DNA from: Rhodocytophaga rosea
GTDB taxonomy: Bacteria; Bacteroidota; Bacteroidia; Cytophagales; 172606-1
Direction: 5' to 3'
Assembly: GCF_010119975.1 (NCBI RefSeq)
Contig: NZ_CP048222.1
Location: 2,684,501-2,748,500, forward strand
Length of the DNA stretch: 64,000 nt
Shown: positions 19,292-29,444 of the stretch, one piece after another
How positions within the stretch are numbered: the stretch's first letter is position 1
How the letters are laid out: the number at the start of each line of letters is the position of its first letter
Translations under genes and position numbers: made by a program
The notes under the pieces: model-generated
The model's database searches: none
What the model saw: the letters and a program-made list of their open reading frames with translations, nothing else
What the model was told of the DNA's origin: nothing

Positions 19292-20239
19292 ATGGCTACC
19301 CCCTATTCGGTAAAACTATTTTCTGGTTCCCAATCCAAGTATCTGGCTGAGAAGATCTCCTATTACTATGGCAAATCTTTGGGCTCTGTTACCCTGCAAA
19401 AATTCAGCGATGGAGAGCTTTCTCCAAGTTTCGATGAATCAGTAAGGGGCTGCGATGTTTTTCTGATCCAGTCTACCTTTCCGCCTGCCGACAATATGAT
19501 GGAATTACTGTTGATGGTAGATGCGGCCAGAAGGGCTTCAGCCAAATATGTAACCATTGTAATCCCTTATTTTGGATACGCCAGGCAGGACCGGAAAGAT
19601 AAACCCAGAGTTTCGATTGCAGCCAAACTGGTAGCAAATCTGTTTTCTGCTTCCGGTGCCGACAGGCTGATGACCTGTGATTTGCATGCCGGACAGATTC
19701 AGGGATTTTTCGATTTTCCGGTAGACCACCTGGATGGTTCAGCCATTTTTGTTCCTTACCTGCGAAGTCTGAATCTGGATAATTTGTTATTTGCATCTCC
19801 GGACGTGGGTGGCGTGAGCCGTGCCCGTGCCTTTGCCAGGCATTTTCAGGCAGATATTGTGGTATGCGACAAACACCGCAAACGTGCCAATGAGATTGCA
19901 TCCATGCAGGTTATCGGAGATGTGGAAGGGGCAAATGTTGTACTGGTAGACGACCTGATTGATACCGGTGGTACCATTTGTAAAGCAGCAGAGATAATTC
20001 TGGAAAAAGGCGCAAAATCGGTACGGGCTATTTGTACGCATCCGATCATGTCTAATAAATCCTACGAGAATATAGAAAATTCGGTGTTGCAGGAATTAGT
20101 GGTTTCTGATACAATTCCCTTAAAGCAACATACTTCTAAAATAAAAGTACTCACGGTGGCTGAACTGTTTTCCAAAGCCATCCGGAATGTACACGACCAT
20201 GAATCCATTAGTTCATTATTTATAAATTTAAACCATTAA
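19292..20239 (+). CDS. prs: ribose-phosphate pyrophosphokinase
   Basis: Makes PRPP from ribose-5-phosphate and ATP for nucleotide, His and Trp synthesis. All family landmarks are visible: KLFSGSQSKYLAEK at the N-terminus, RQDRKDKPRVSI (flexible ATP/ribose loop), DLHAGQIQGFF (the PRPP-synthase signature), and VVLVDDLIDTGGT near residue 219 (PRPP-binding loop). Length of 315 aa is normal. The stop is followed after 10 bases by rplY, a gene pair conserved across bacteria, so they are co-transcribed. The leader contains a hairpin at 19154-19188. Confidence 0.97.
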   Translation: MATPYSVKLFSGSQSKYLAEKISYYYGKSLGSVTLQKFSDGELSPSFDESVRGCDVFLIQSTFPPADNMMELLLMVDAARRASAKYVTIVIPYFGYARQDRKDKPRVSIAAKLVANLFSASGADRLMTCDLHAGQIQGFFDFPVDHLDGSAIFVPYLRSLNLDNLLFASPDVGGVSRARAFARHFQADIVVCDKHRKRANEIASMQVIGDVEGANVVLVDDLIDTGGTICKAAEIILEKGAKSVRAICTHPIMSNKSYENIENSVLQELVVSDTIPLKQHTSKIKVLTVAELFSKAIRNVHDHESISSLFINLNH

Positions 20240-20249
20240 TTAAAAACAA

Positions 20250-20825
20250 ATGAAAAATTTAGAGATTATAGGGTATAAAAGAGCAAATCTCGGTAAGACA
20301 GGCTCAAAAGAGCTGAGGGCTCAAAGTATGGTACCATGTGTGTTGTATGGCGGAAAAGACCAGGTACATTTCTATTCACCCATGATTCTGTTCAAGCAGT
20401 TATTGTATTCACCTAATGTGTTCCAGGTTGACCTGAATATTGAAGGCGTACAATATAAAGCGATCCTGCAGGATTCACAGTATCATCCGGTAAACGAAAC
20501 TATTCTTCATGTTGATTTTCTGGAATTAGACGAAAATAAGCCTGTAAAGATGGAAGTGCCAGTGCGTTTTACTGGTGTAGCTCCAGGTGTTCAAAAAGGG
20601 GGTAAACTCATTTCTAAACTTAGAAAAGTGAAGATTAAATCATTGCCTGCAAATATTCCCGATTATATTGATGTAGATATTTCAAACTTGGAATTAGGTA
20701 AATCTATTAAAATAGGTGATCTGAAAGCAGATAATTATACCTTGCTTAATAGTACTTCTACTCCAATTGCAACCGTAGAAATTCCAAGGGCGCTGAGAGG
20801 AAAAGACGAAGCTCCGGCAAAATAA
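20250..20825 (+). CDS. rplY: 50S ribosomal protein L25 (CTC family)
   Basis: A 191-aa 5S-rRNA-binding ribosomal protein with the N-terminal L25 domain (about 1-90; starts MKNLEIIGYKRANLGKTG) and the C-terminal TL5/CTC beta domain (about 98-185; VDFLELDENKPVKMEVPVRF). The VPCVLYGGKDQVHF segment is the L25 signature for contact with 5S rRNA. It overlaps functionally with prs only by co-transcription. The C-terminal extension is typical of the longer CTC form found in Bacteroidota rather than the short E. coli L25. Confidence 0.95.
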   Translation: MKNLEIIGYKRANLGKTGSKELRAQSMVPCVLYGGKDQVHFYSPMILFKQLLYSPNVFQVDLNIEGVQYKAILQDSQYHPVNETILHVDFLELDENKPVKMEVPVRFTGVAPGVQKGGKLISKLRKVKIKSLPANIPDYIDVDISNLELGKSIKIGDLKADNYTLLNSTSTPIATVEIPRALRGKDEAPAK

Positions 20826-20848
20826 TAATATTATTTCAATGGATTATG

Positions 20849-20872
20849 AAGGCCCTGCTAACACAGGGCTTT
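20849..20872. terminator. terminator of prs-rplY
   Basis: GCCCTG (20852-20857) pairs with CAGGGC (20864-20869), extended by flanking A-T pairs and followed by TTTTGTATTTT. It lies 24 bases after rplY and may also serve the convergent large gene at 21001. Confidence 0.85.
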
Positions 20873-21000
20873 TGTATTTTATAAGCTGCTCATTTGACAT
20901 TTATCAGTAGGAATAGTATTATATAGAAACAGCAGTTCATCAAGGTAGAACTTAATTTCCTGTCTACGTATAACCAGTGGCTATTAAAAATTAAAAAAAC

Positions 21001-23751
21001 CTACCTTATTTTCAGTGATACCAGGCTTGCCTCCTGTTTTCCGGTGCGGTAGATGAATATTTTATCGTAATTTTCAACATACAGAATAGACACCGGAAAA
21101 GCATTGGGAATAGAACCCTCACCAATAGATTTACCCTGCCTGTCATACAAATAAGTTTGCTTAGCAGCAGCATGGGTAAAAGCCATTACCTGGATATCTG
21201 CGCCAAAATCATAGTATTGTACAATGGGTTCATCTCCGGACTCATAGTCTTTTTCAAACAAAACAGCTCCTCTTTTATCCAGAATAGCCACTTTGCCAGA
21301 AGTATACCTGGCAATCAGCCAGTCTTTGCCCTGGGCATCCATACATAGCTTAAAAACAGATTCTCTGGAAGGCCTGTACAATTGCCTTTGTTCTACCACA
21401 TCGCCAGCCAGATTGCAGGTGATCATTTCTCCATTATCTGTTAACATCGTAATTCTTGTATCTTTAGGTTCAATGGCTGGTTCAACAAACAAAGGATTGT
21501 GGATGCGTGAATTGAGTAAGAGCGGAAAGCCGTTAGAAGGTTTCCCTTTTCTGTTGAATACATACAGAATGCCATCTGCCTGCAAGGCCATAATATAATC
21601 CTTTCCCCGGATGCGAATGTGCGTAGCCGGACCATTGAGCCGGTATCCCAACCGAAGCGGGTTCCAGCCTTCCAGTAATGTGCCTTTGGTATTGTATAGG
21701 TACAGATTTCCCTGAATATCGGAAACCAGAATCCGGTAATCCCGGCTATTGTCGTAATCAAAAAGGGCTAATGTATGTAACCGAGCAGCCTGCGGTAACT
21801 GGATAGGAAAATTTTCGAGCGTATTCCCGTTACGGTCTATCAGGTGAATCTGAGAGGAAGTTGCCAGCAGGTATTGCAGTTTGTTGTTCTTATAATAATC
21901 TACCTGGCTCACCGCACTAATAATCGCTGACTCCAGTTGTTTTTTCCAGACTGTTTTCCCTTTGGCATCTATCAAATAGAGGTGTTGAGCCGCATCCTGT
22001 ACCATCATTTCACGGCTGCCATTGGCATGGTTGCGTACTACAAATGCAGGGGAATGTGCGGCTTGTTCCAGATGAGTATTGGTTGTAACGAAGAATTTAT
22101 TCTGTACTTTCTGGGCCGTTTGCCGGTTATTGAACTCGACATACAAATTGGTTTGAAAAGTCTGTCCCTGTTTATGGCGCATTTGCAAGGCGGCATATTC
22201 CATTCGTTTCAATACAGACGAGTAACTTTGCATAAACTTTTTCCACTTGGGCGAAGCATGGGCATAAAGCAGATTCCAGGCCCTAGCCGTATGAATGAAT
22301 ACCCCAAAATTATCTTGTTCCAATGCTTGCCGAAGATACTGCTGTTGCCTGGGAGATTTTGCCCACACATTGTCAGATTTTACATCATCGAGTAGTTGCT
22401 TAAGATTTTGAATGTTGTTGGAGAAAACCATATACTGTCCAACTGGTGCATAAAAACATTGCTCAAATCCACTGAATACATTTCCCCAGACGGCAGCAGG
22501 AAATTCCGGCAAATGAATCTGGCGGATAGAAGTTCCGGCATAGGGCTCTGTATAGGGTTCTTTTTTCTGATTCTGCTCAATTGTGGCAGTCATTTCTTTC
22601 AACTGGCTCAGCGCTTTTTCTGTATCGGAAGTTTGTACAAATAAGAGTTGCTGGGTGTATACCTGGCTATTTTCCAGAACAGCCAGTGCCATTTCTCCCT
22701 GCATCCACCCAAACAGCTGAGCAGGTGAAAGACTATATTGAGTAGACCATTCTTTTTGTTTCTCAATAACTGCTTTATCATGCGCTTGCCAGTACGGGTT
22801 CAGCGAAGAAAGAAGCTTGTTAGCATCGCCAAAACCCCAGTGATAAAGCAAAGCTGTGCTATTAGGAATAAATGGCAAACACTGTAAAGGCTGGGATTTT
22901 TGACCTTTGAAGGCTTGCAGGTAATTGGGAGAATCTTTTTCTGCATTTACTGTACTGATTCCAGTCAAACGAAGATGACTTTCATCTGTTTTCACCTGGA
23001 GGTGTGAAGATTGGGCGTAGGTAGAAAGCAAAGGAAATCGATTGGCTATTTGTTCGCCTGCAAATACCTGCATCAATCTGGGCAACGTATTTGGGTGTAT
23101 ATATACTTGCAAGCTGTCGGTGTTGCTGCCAGTCTGCTCGCTGATGTGTTGCCAGGTAGTTTTTTGCAGAGTTGAAAATGCATTGATATTCCGGATAACA
23201 TCTTCTACCAGAAAAGGAGTATAACTCCCGATAATATGGCGCCCATGAAGTACATAGGAGAATATAGCACCGGAACGGCTGGGAGAGATTTCATAAATCG
23301 TTTGTCCCTGAAAGTTCCTGGTAGCAAACTTATAGCGCTGGTCGGCATCCATTTTGGTAGCTACTCTGTTTAAAATTGCTTCTTCTCCGGAGCGCAAGGG
23401 TATAAAAAACAGGTAATCAAAATCATCTCTGGCGGTTACGTGTAAAGATGTAAGTACTTTTTTCTGATCAAAAAACGCTTCAACCTGTTCATCCAACCGG
23501 AGCAGGGTATCACTGCGTAATAGCAATTTGCGAAAATAAGGCAGGTTCTTCACATGACCCATAATGGTTGATTGTTCCCATTCGTCAAGAAGTTCTATTG
23601 GATTTTCCGCTTCTATCACAAGTACAGCATGCGAGGGAATCAGATGCCAGGGAGAATCAGCATAATTTTGCTGCCACCATTTATAAGTAAATACACCTCC
23701 TACCATAAGCAGAAGGCCAATAACAATGAAAATGACTTTTGATTTACCCAA
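21001..23751 (-). CDS. large membrane-anchored protein with beta-propeller C-terminus (DUF3352-like)
   Basis: A 916-aa protein with one N-terminal membrane helix (about 5-24, VIFIVIGLLLMVGGVFTY) and the rest predicted outside the cytoplasm. Residues about 30-560 contain conserved-looking motifs such as WHLIPSHAVLVIE and PNTLPRLMQVF, resembling the DUF3352 family, with no catalytic motif. Residues about 580-916 look like a PQQ/WD-like beta-propeller, with repeated blades such as GKTVWKKQL, GNLYLYNTKGTLLEGW and GILYVFNRKGKPSNGF. The blades read like stored self-reporting data (LIDRNGNTLENFP). Function unknown; protein-protein docking in the periplasm is a guess. It is a single gene on its strand between rplY and a long intergenic stretch. 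Confidence 0.75.
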   Translation of the reverse strand: MGKSKVIFIVIGLLLMVGGVFTYKWWQQNYADSPWHLIPSHAVLVIEAENPIELLDEWEQSTIMGHVKNLPYFRKLLLRSDTLLRLDEQVEAFFDQKKVLTSLHVTARDDFDYLFFIPLRSGEEAILNRVATKMDADQRYKFATRNFQGQTIYEISPSRSGAIFSYVLHGRHIIGSYTPFLVEDVIRNINAFSTLQKTTWQHISEQTGSNTDSLQVYIHPNTLPRLMQVFAGEQIANRFPLLSTYAQSSHLQVKTDESHLRLTGISTVNAEKDSPNYLQAFKGQKSQPLQCLPFIPNSTALLYHWGFGDANKLLSSLNPYWQAHDKAVIEKQKEWSTQYSLSPAQLFGWMQGEMALAVLENSQVYTQQLLFVQTSDTEKALSQLKEMTATIEQNQKKEPYTEPYAGTSIRQIHLPEFPAAVWGNVFSGFEQCFYAPVGQYMVFSNNIQNLKQLLDDVKSDNVWAKSPRQQQYLRQALEQDNFGVFIHTARAWNLLYAHASPKWKKFMQSYSSVLKRMEYAALQMRHKQGQTFQTNLYVEFNNRQTAQKVQNKFFVTTNTHLEQAAHSPAFVVRNHANGSREMMVQDAAQHLYLIDAKGKTVWKKQLESAIISAVSQVDYYKNNKLQYLLATSSQIHLIDRNGNTLENFPIQLPQAARLHTLALFDYDNSRDYRILVSDIQGNLYLYNTKGTLLEGWNPLRLGYRLNGPATHIRIRGKDYIMALQADGILYVFNRKGKPSNGFPLLLNSRIHNPLFVEPAIEPKDTRITMLTDNGEMITCNLAGDVVEQRQLYRPSRESVFKLCMDAQGKDWLIARYTSGKVAILDKRGAVLFEKDYESGDEPIVQYYDFGADIQVMAFTHAAAKQTYLYDRQGKSIGEGSIPNAFPVSILYVENYDKIFIYRTGKQEASLVSLKIR

Positions 23752-24549
23752 GGAAATAAGCGGGTTTGTATACAGACAAAAATATCATTTTTTTATGAAT
23801 ATGGCACTTTTTAGAACCTTTTATGCGATAAGGTATGGAAGAATTTTATCAATACAATCAAACAACTGCAAACTTTTATCTGTTGAATTGGATAAGCTCT
23901 CGGTAATTACCAAATTATCCATTATGGATTCGGATATCTATTTTCTATCTACTAGTACTTGCAAAAGCTGTTGATTAAAACTTGCTGAGAATGTCTTAAG
24001 AGAAAGTTTTTTCTGTATCCTAACGTAAGCCTCAGCTACTATCAGTAAAAAATTATTTAGTAACTACCCCAGCTTTAAATCTTGAATTAAAACAAGTTTT
24101 AGTAAGTGAATGATGGCAGATCTAAGTACGCTTTAGTTGTCAGAATATATCAAATATTACTCAATTTGCAACTCCGGTTGGAATAACGAAAATGCCACAT
24201 TTTGTTATATATATTACATAATTTATTCATAGATATCTTTATAGAATTATTCGTTTAGGAAATAATATACTGTGTTACTATACTTGAAAAGGAAGAAATA
24301 ATTACCCATAAATAGAAAGTATTATCTGTTTATTAAGACTATTTGGACTAATATAAGACTCTAGATCATCTATATTGATCATTTTTTTTGCTATACTATT
24401 AGTTAGCCTTTGTAATAAGAATTTTGAATTATTAGCTTATCTCTAAAAATCTTACGCTTAGTATCCAGTTTTTTATACCTCAGGTTAACGCTAATTTCTA
24501 CCTATGCATTACATGAAGGATTAATATAAATATTGAAGTGCACATTCTT
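23752..24549. other. 800-base intergenic region, no gene seen
   Basis: A strongly A+T-rich stretch separating two divergent large genes. Short reading frames here are random. It presumably holds promoters for both sides but no TAnnTTTG element could be placed confidently. Confidence 0.45.
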
Positions 24550-27500
24550 ATGCATCGTACACCTTTACTCTTTTCTATTTATTTATTCTTCTTAATAGGA
24601 ATTATAACTTCACTTCCTGCGGAGAGTCAGTCTCTTCCCGAAAAGGCTCGATCTTTATTAAAATTTGGTGACTTTGGTACAGCCAATGGTAAATTTATCT
24701 TGCCTATGGGTATAGCTATAGACAAAAATGATAATATTTATGTGGTTGATCACCAGAACCATCGCATCCAAAAGTTTAATTCCAGCGGAAAATTTCTTTC
24801 TAAGTTTGGTAGCTTTGGTACAGGCAATGGCCAATTCAATTGGCCTATCGATATAGACATAGATGCTCAAGGTAATATTTATGTTGCTGATAGAGATAAT
24901 CATCGCATTCAGAAGTTTAACTCCAACGGACAGTTTATTTCTAAGTTTGGTTCACTTGGCACAGCTGATGGACAGCTTATTTCTCCTTACAGCATAGCCG
25001 TAGATGGCGCGGGAAATATGTACATTGCTAACAGGTACCATGGCCATAACATAGCAAAGAATCCCACCCCCCGGATAGATAAATTTAATTCTCATGGCCA
25101 ATTTGTATTAGCATTTGGTTCACAAGGTACAGCCGATGGCCAGTTTATTACTAATGATATAGCCCTAGATACTAATGGTAATGTTTATATAGCTGATGGT
25201 TTTAATCGTTGTATAAAAAAGTTTACTTCTAGTGGACAATTTCTATTCAAGTTCGGCAGTAAAGGTACTGGAGATGGACAGTTTATAGGTATTGGGGGTA
25301 TAGCCATAGATCCGGCTGGCAATATTTATGTTTCTGATAGAGAGGTTATTAATATCCAGAAGTTTAATTCAAAAGGTCAATTACTTTTAAAATTCGGTAA
25401 ATTTAGTTATGAAGAGGGGCAGTTTCTATATCCTGTACATATAGCTGTAGATGCTGCGGGTAATCTATATGTGGTTGATGATCCTTATGTCAAAAAGTTT
25501 GCAATAGAAGAGGCTGTTTTAACACCTAATTATGTCAAAGGAACTGTTTATAATGATACAAATGAGGACTGTGTTCAGGATACAGCCGAGAAGGGAATAG
25601 AGGGTATGATTGTAGTAGCTCAGCCGGGAAATCATTATACTTCTACCGATTCATTAGGTAATTATACGTTGGCTGTAGATACCGGTAGTTATACAATAAA
25701 ACAACTGATTCCAAATAACAAATCTTTTATTAAACAAATATGCCCTATAAATCCGGCCACCCACTCAGTACGATTTACAGCTTCTAATGATAGTGTGCTT
25801 GGAAAAAACTTTGCCAATCAATTAATGCTTCAGCCTTATCTGTCGGTTAATGTTTTATCTGATCGAAGAAGAAGGTGTATGACTAATATGACTACTGTTT
25901 CGTACTGCAATAGCGGTACGGCTGCTGCCACGAATGTGAAAGTATATGTAAAGCTACCAGAATATGTTGTTTTCAAGAGTGCTAATAGTGCTTACACAGT
26001 AGATAAGGACAGTAATTATGTTTTTACAATTGAATCTCTTACAGCAGGAACTTGTGGAAGTATTGAGATTCAGGACTCAGTAATTTGTGCCGATATCCAG
26101 GGTCTTATTCAGTGCACTTCAGCCTGGATCACTCCTGCTAATAGTAGAACACTTTCCCCTGACTGGGATCAATCCGATATTCAGGTGAAAGCTAGTTGTA
26201 CAAATAACGGAAAGGTTCGCCTAAGTATCTATAATAATGGAAGTGGGAGTATGGCCGACAGCAGCGCTTTTCGGATTTACTTAGATGCGCAACTGGCTTA
26301 TATGAATGATTTTAAACTAGCCAAAGGCGATAGTTTAATTCTGCAAGTGCCTACTAATGGACAAACGGTTCGGCTAGAAGCTGCTCAACGTCCTGATCAC
26401 CCTTCCCGGAAACTAAGTTTTATTACAATTGAAGCCTGTGGTATAAATAGTAATGGCACTGTGAGTAAAGGCTATGTTACCCAACAGGTTCAAGAGGAGG
26501 AGGAGTCTGAAATATCAACCGAATGTTTACCAATTATTGATTCTTTTGATCCCAATGATAAAGCGGTTTCTCCGCAAGGGGTAAGCAATGAGCATTATAC
26601 ACCCACTAACACAGCTTTGGATTACACCATCCGCTTTCAAAACACGGGCACTGATACAGCCTATAAAGTATTAGTAGTAGATACTCTTTCTGAACATCTG
26701 GATATGAAGACGTTACAGATAGCAGCTGTTTCTCATGCGTATAAGCTGAGTGTATCCGGGAAAGGAAAACCAGTGCTTACCTTTACTTTTAACAATATTA
26801 ATCTGCCGGATAGCACCAAAGACCAGGCAGGAAGTAATGGATTTATTCGATTTAGTATTAGGCCAAAAGTTGATCTGCCGGAGAAAACAAGGATAGAAAA
26901 TTTTGCAGACATCTTCTTTGATTTTAACAAGCCAGTTCGTACCAACACTACTTTTAACTCAATTTATGATATACCACTGGTTGTGGAGGAATCAGCCAAA
27001 TTAGATCAAAGAATAGTTTGTCTAACTACCAATACTACAGTTCAGGCCGGTATAAGCCGAATTGTTTGTGGGCAAGATACGGTAGTAATGCAAGCCATAG
27101 CGCCATTGGCTGGTAAAGGGCAATGGAAACTAATGAGTGGAAAGGGTATCTTCCAAGATAGGGAAAGTGGCACTACTATTATTTCAGGTTTAGCTTATGG
27201 AGAGAATGTGTTTGAATGGAGTGTATCTGCTAATTCATGCGGTATTGATTCTCTCCATGCCCAGGTAACAATTACTCGCCAGATGAAACCTGCTACTCCG
27301 GTTATTAGGCAACAGGGCACTGATAGTTTGATATGTAGTATAGCAGGCAGCAGTTATGAGTGGTTCTTGCAGGGAGCAGTAATAGATAAACATACACAAT
27401 CTATTCAAGTAAAGCAGGCCGGTCTTTATACGGTAAAAGTAACTAATCAATTCGGATGTAGTTCTGATACTTCCGCTACTTTTGAGTATGTACTTCCCTG

Positions 27501-28245
27501 TTATATTACTAATATTAGTATAAATGCCGGATCTGATCAGGTCATCTGTGAGCAAGATACAATCATTTTACAAGCGGCTGGTCCTATACAAGGTAAAGGA
27601 ATATGGAAATTAGTCAGTGGCCAAGGAGTCATTCAAAATACCCAGGCAGCTAACTCATTGGTAAAAGTTTTAAGTTATGGAGAGAATGTGTTTGAGTGGA
27701 AAGTTTCTTCTACTACCTGTTCAGATTCCCTGAAAGCACAAGTAACCATTACCCGTGTTCAAAAACCAATTACTCCCGTGATCATTCAAGTAGGCGCTGA
27801 TAGTTTAGTGTGTAGTATAGCCGGGGATAGTTATCAGTGGCAATTAGAGGGGGTAAATATGGCTATAAACAGTCAACAGATTAAAGCTGATATTCCAGGC
27901 AAGTATACAGTGCGGGTAAAGAATCAACAAGACTGCTTATCCGATTTATCAGCTCCTTTTACTTATGTTCTTACTGCCACTGATTCTTATTTATCAACTT
28001 TGATAAAAGTTTATCCTAACCCAACTACTGGTAAGATAAGTATAATCCTTCCGGCTGATTTCGGGCAGGAAGTAGAGATTTCAGTCTGGGATGCTTTAGG
28101 CAGAAATGTTATGAATAAGAATCTAACAACTAATTCTAATCAATATAAAGAAGTCTTTGATTTATCAACTGAGAAGTCAGGGGTTTACTTGTTGAAAATT
28201 CAAACTTCTAAAGGAGTGACTTTTAGACGTATAATAAAAAAATAA
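24550..28245 (+). CDS. secreted NHL-repeat protein with T9SS C-terminal tail
   Basis: A 1231-aa cell-surface protein. The ATG at 24550 is preferred to the GTG four codons earlier because the signal peptide (cleavage near PAESQS) starts there. Order: six NHL repeats (about 36-320), each with GNIYVAD and IQKFNSxGQFL, making a six-bladed propeller; an SdrD-B-like cargo domain (about 329-430, GTVYNDTNEDCVQDT); a central region; a DUF7619-type domain (about 665-803, SFDPNDKAVSPQG and FADIFFDFNKPV); two tandem 155-residue PKD/Ig-like repeats (about 828-981 and 986-1141, each with SYGENVFEW or AYGENVFEW and CSIAGxSYxW); and a Por secretion tail (about 1150-1231, KVYPNPTTGK, KSGVYLLKI). Secretion by the type IX system is inferred from the tail. 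Binding or adhesion is likely; no enzyme motif is seen. Confidence 0.88.
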   Translation: MHRTPLLFSIYLFFLIGIITSLPAESQSLPEKARSLLKFGDFGTANGKFILPMGIAIDKNDNIYVVDHQNHRIQKFNSSGKFLSKFGSFGTGNGQFNWPIDIDIDAQGNIYVADRDNHRIQKFNSNGQFISKFGSLGTADGQLISPYSIAVDGAGNMYIANRYHGHNIAKNPTPRIDKFNSHGQFVLAFGSQGTADGQFITNDIALDTNGNVYIADGFNRCIKKFTSSGQFLFKFGSKGTGDGQFIGIGGIAIDPAGNIYVSDREVINIQKFNSKGQLLLKFGKFSYEEGQFLYPVHIAVDAAGNLYVVDDPYVKKFAIEEAVLTPNYVKGTVYNDTNEDCVQDTAEKGIEGMIVVAQPGNHYTSTDSLGNYTLAVDTGSYTIKQLIPNNKSFIKQICPINPATHSVRFTASNDSVLGKNFANQLMLQPYLSVNVLSDRRRRCMTNMTTVSYCNSGTAAATNVKVYVKLPEYVVFKSANSAYTVDKDSNYVFTIESLTAGTCGSIEIQDSVICADIQGLIQCTSAWITPANSRTLSPDWDQSDIQVKASCTNNGKVRLSIYNNGSGSMADSSAFRIYLDAQLAYMNDFKLAKGDSLILQVPTNGQTVRLEAAQRPDHPSRKLSFITIEACGINSNGTVSKGYVTQQVQEEEESEISTECLPIIDSFDPNDKAVSPQGVSNEHYTPTNTALDYTIRFQNTGTDTAYKVLVVDTLSEHLDMKTLQIAAVSHAYKLSVSGKGKPVLTFTFNNINLPDSTKDQAGSNGFIRFSIRPKVDLPEKTRIENFADIFFDFNKPVRTNTTFNSIYDIPLVVEESAKLDQRIVCLTTNTTVQAGISRIVCGQDTVVMQAIAPLAGKGQWKLMSGKGIFQDRESGTTIISGLAYGENVFEWSVSANSCGIDSLHAQVTITRQMKPATPVIRQQGTDSLICSIAGSSYEWFLQGAVIDKHTQSIQVKQAGLYTVKVTNQFGCSSDTSATFEYVLPCYITNISINAGSDQVICEQDTIILQAAGPIQGKGIWKLVSGQGVIQNTQAANSLVKVLSYGENVFEWKVSSTTCSDSLKAQVTITRVQKPITPVIIQVGADSLVCSIAGDSYQWQLEGVNMAINSQQIKADIPGKYTVRVKNQQDCLSDLSAPFTYVLTATDSYLSTLIKVYPNPTTGKISIILPADFGQEVEISVWDALGRNVMNKNLTTNSNQYKEVFDLSTEKSGVYLLKIQTSKGVTFRRIIKK

Positions 28246-28252
28246 AATACGC

Positions 28253-28305
28253 ATAATTACCGACTAACTATTGATTTTTTATGCCAATAGTTAGTCGGTA
28301 ATTAT
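28253..28305. terminator. long hairpin terminator between convergent genes
   Basis: Arms 28253-28273 and 28285-28305 form a perfect 21-bp stem around an 11-nt A/T-rich loop. Lies 8 bases after the NHL-repeat gene, whose convergent neighbour ends at 28377. The right arm is followed by a T-run (ATATTTTTC). Confidence 0.85.
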
Positions 28306-28376
28306 ATTTTTCTACTTCCTAAAGCAAATACCCTATCATGACTTATTTGTGCAAATCTTTAGCGGTTCTCACAATA

Positions 28377-29282
28377 TCAAAAAGGCAGTTTTACGCTATA
28401 CACCGAAATTTTGGTAACAAAGCACTCCTGCAATCTGGCCAGAATAGTTGAGTTGGATGAATTGGTAATGAGCCTTCCATCTATTTCCCTGACAGGTGTA
28501 AGTTCCCCCATCGTGCCACTGGTAAATACTTCATCGGCATTGAAAAACTCTGCTACGGATAAGTTTCTTTCAGTGTATGGAATTTTCAATTCTTCTGCCA
28601 TTTCCAGCACGAGTGCACGGGTGATACCAGGAAGGCAAGCATCGGCAAAAGGGGTATAGAGTTTTCCTTTTTTCACCATAAACAGATTAGTGGCATTGGT
28701 TTCAGCGACAAATCCATTTATATCCAGCATCAATGCATCGTCGGCACCAGCTACATTGGCTTCGATCTTGGCTAGTATATTGTTGAGCAGGTTATTATGA
28801 TGGATTTTAGAATCCAGGAACTGCGGATTATTGCGCCTGATGGAACTGGTGATTAGCCTTACACCAGTCTGGTTATCATAGACAGGGGGTTTCCATTCGG
28901 CCAGTACAATCAAGGTACAGCCAAATTGATTCAGCCTGGGGTCCATACCCGATGTGATTTTTTCGCCTCTGGTTAGGGTAAGCCGGATATGGGATTGGTC
29001 CCGCATCTGGTTGGCCTGAAGTGTAGCGAAAATGGCGTTTTTTACTTCTTCCCTGGTAGGAATATTGGCAAATAGTAAGGTATGAGCCGATGAAAGCAGG
29101 CGGTCTATGTGTTGTTCCATCATAAAAACCTGCCCATTGTATATGCGAAGTCCTTCCCATACGGCATCGCCGCCCTGCACAGCACTATCGAATACCGAGA
29201 CTCTGGCCTCATTTCTGGGATACAATCTGTCTTTTACCCAAACCTGAATATGGGCATTTCTTTCATCATATTTCTGAAGCAT
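28377..29282 (-). CDS. PLP aminotransferase, class IV (branched-chain/D-amino-acid type)
   Basis: A 301-aa fold-IV PLP enzyme. The cofactor lysine lies in DSKIHHNN, with the class signature VAETNATNLF (Glu contact) and SGTMGELTPV. N-terminal RVSVFDSAVQGGDAVWEGLRIY matches aminotransferase class IV (branched-chain aminotransferase, D-alanine aminotransferase, or aminodeoxychorismate lyase). The large and small domain signatures fit IlvE-like enzymes, but the substrate-specific residues are not clear. It stands alone, opposite the NHL-repeat gene. IlvE is one possibility; D-amino-acid aminotransferase is another. Confidence 0.85.
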   Translation of the reverse strand: MLQKYDERNAHIQVWVKDRLYPRNEARVSVFDSAVQGGDAVWEGLRIYNGQVFMMEQHIDRLLSSAHTLLFANIPTREEVKNAIFATLQANQMRDQSHIRLTLTRGEKITSGMDPRLNQFGCTLIVLAEWKPPVYDNQTGVRLITSSIRRNNPQFLDSKIHHNNLLNNILAKIEANVAGADDALMLDINGFVAETNATNLFMVKKGKLYTPFADACLPGITRALVLEMAEELKIPYTERNLSVAEFFNADEVFTSGTMGELTPVREIDGRLITNSSNSTILARLQECFVTKISVYSVKLPF

Positions 29283-29391
29283 AATTCAATAAAGGGAGCT
29301 ATAGGTAAGTGTTAGATAAATGTAAAAGTGAATTAGATTTATGACATGCTTTGCTATAAAGTAAATAGCATTATTGGGGCAATATAAAACA

Positions 29392-29420
29392 AACAGGGCT
29401 AAGTTAAACTCAGCCCTGTT
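29392..29420 (-). terminator. terminator of the 29445-29954 gene
   Basis: AACAGGGCT (29392-29400) pairs with AGCCCTGTT (29412-29420), with inner bases nearly pairing as well. Read on the minus strand it is followed by TGTTTTATATTG. It is 24 bases past the stop codon. Confidence 0.8.
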
Positions 29421-29444
29421 ATAAAAATGAATCTAAATTATTGC

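Noticed and set aside
24655-25510. Repeated DNA words as a tandem satellite
   Set aside because: They encode six diverged NHL protein repeats; the DNA identity is low between copies.
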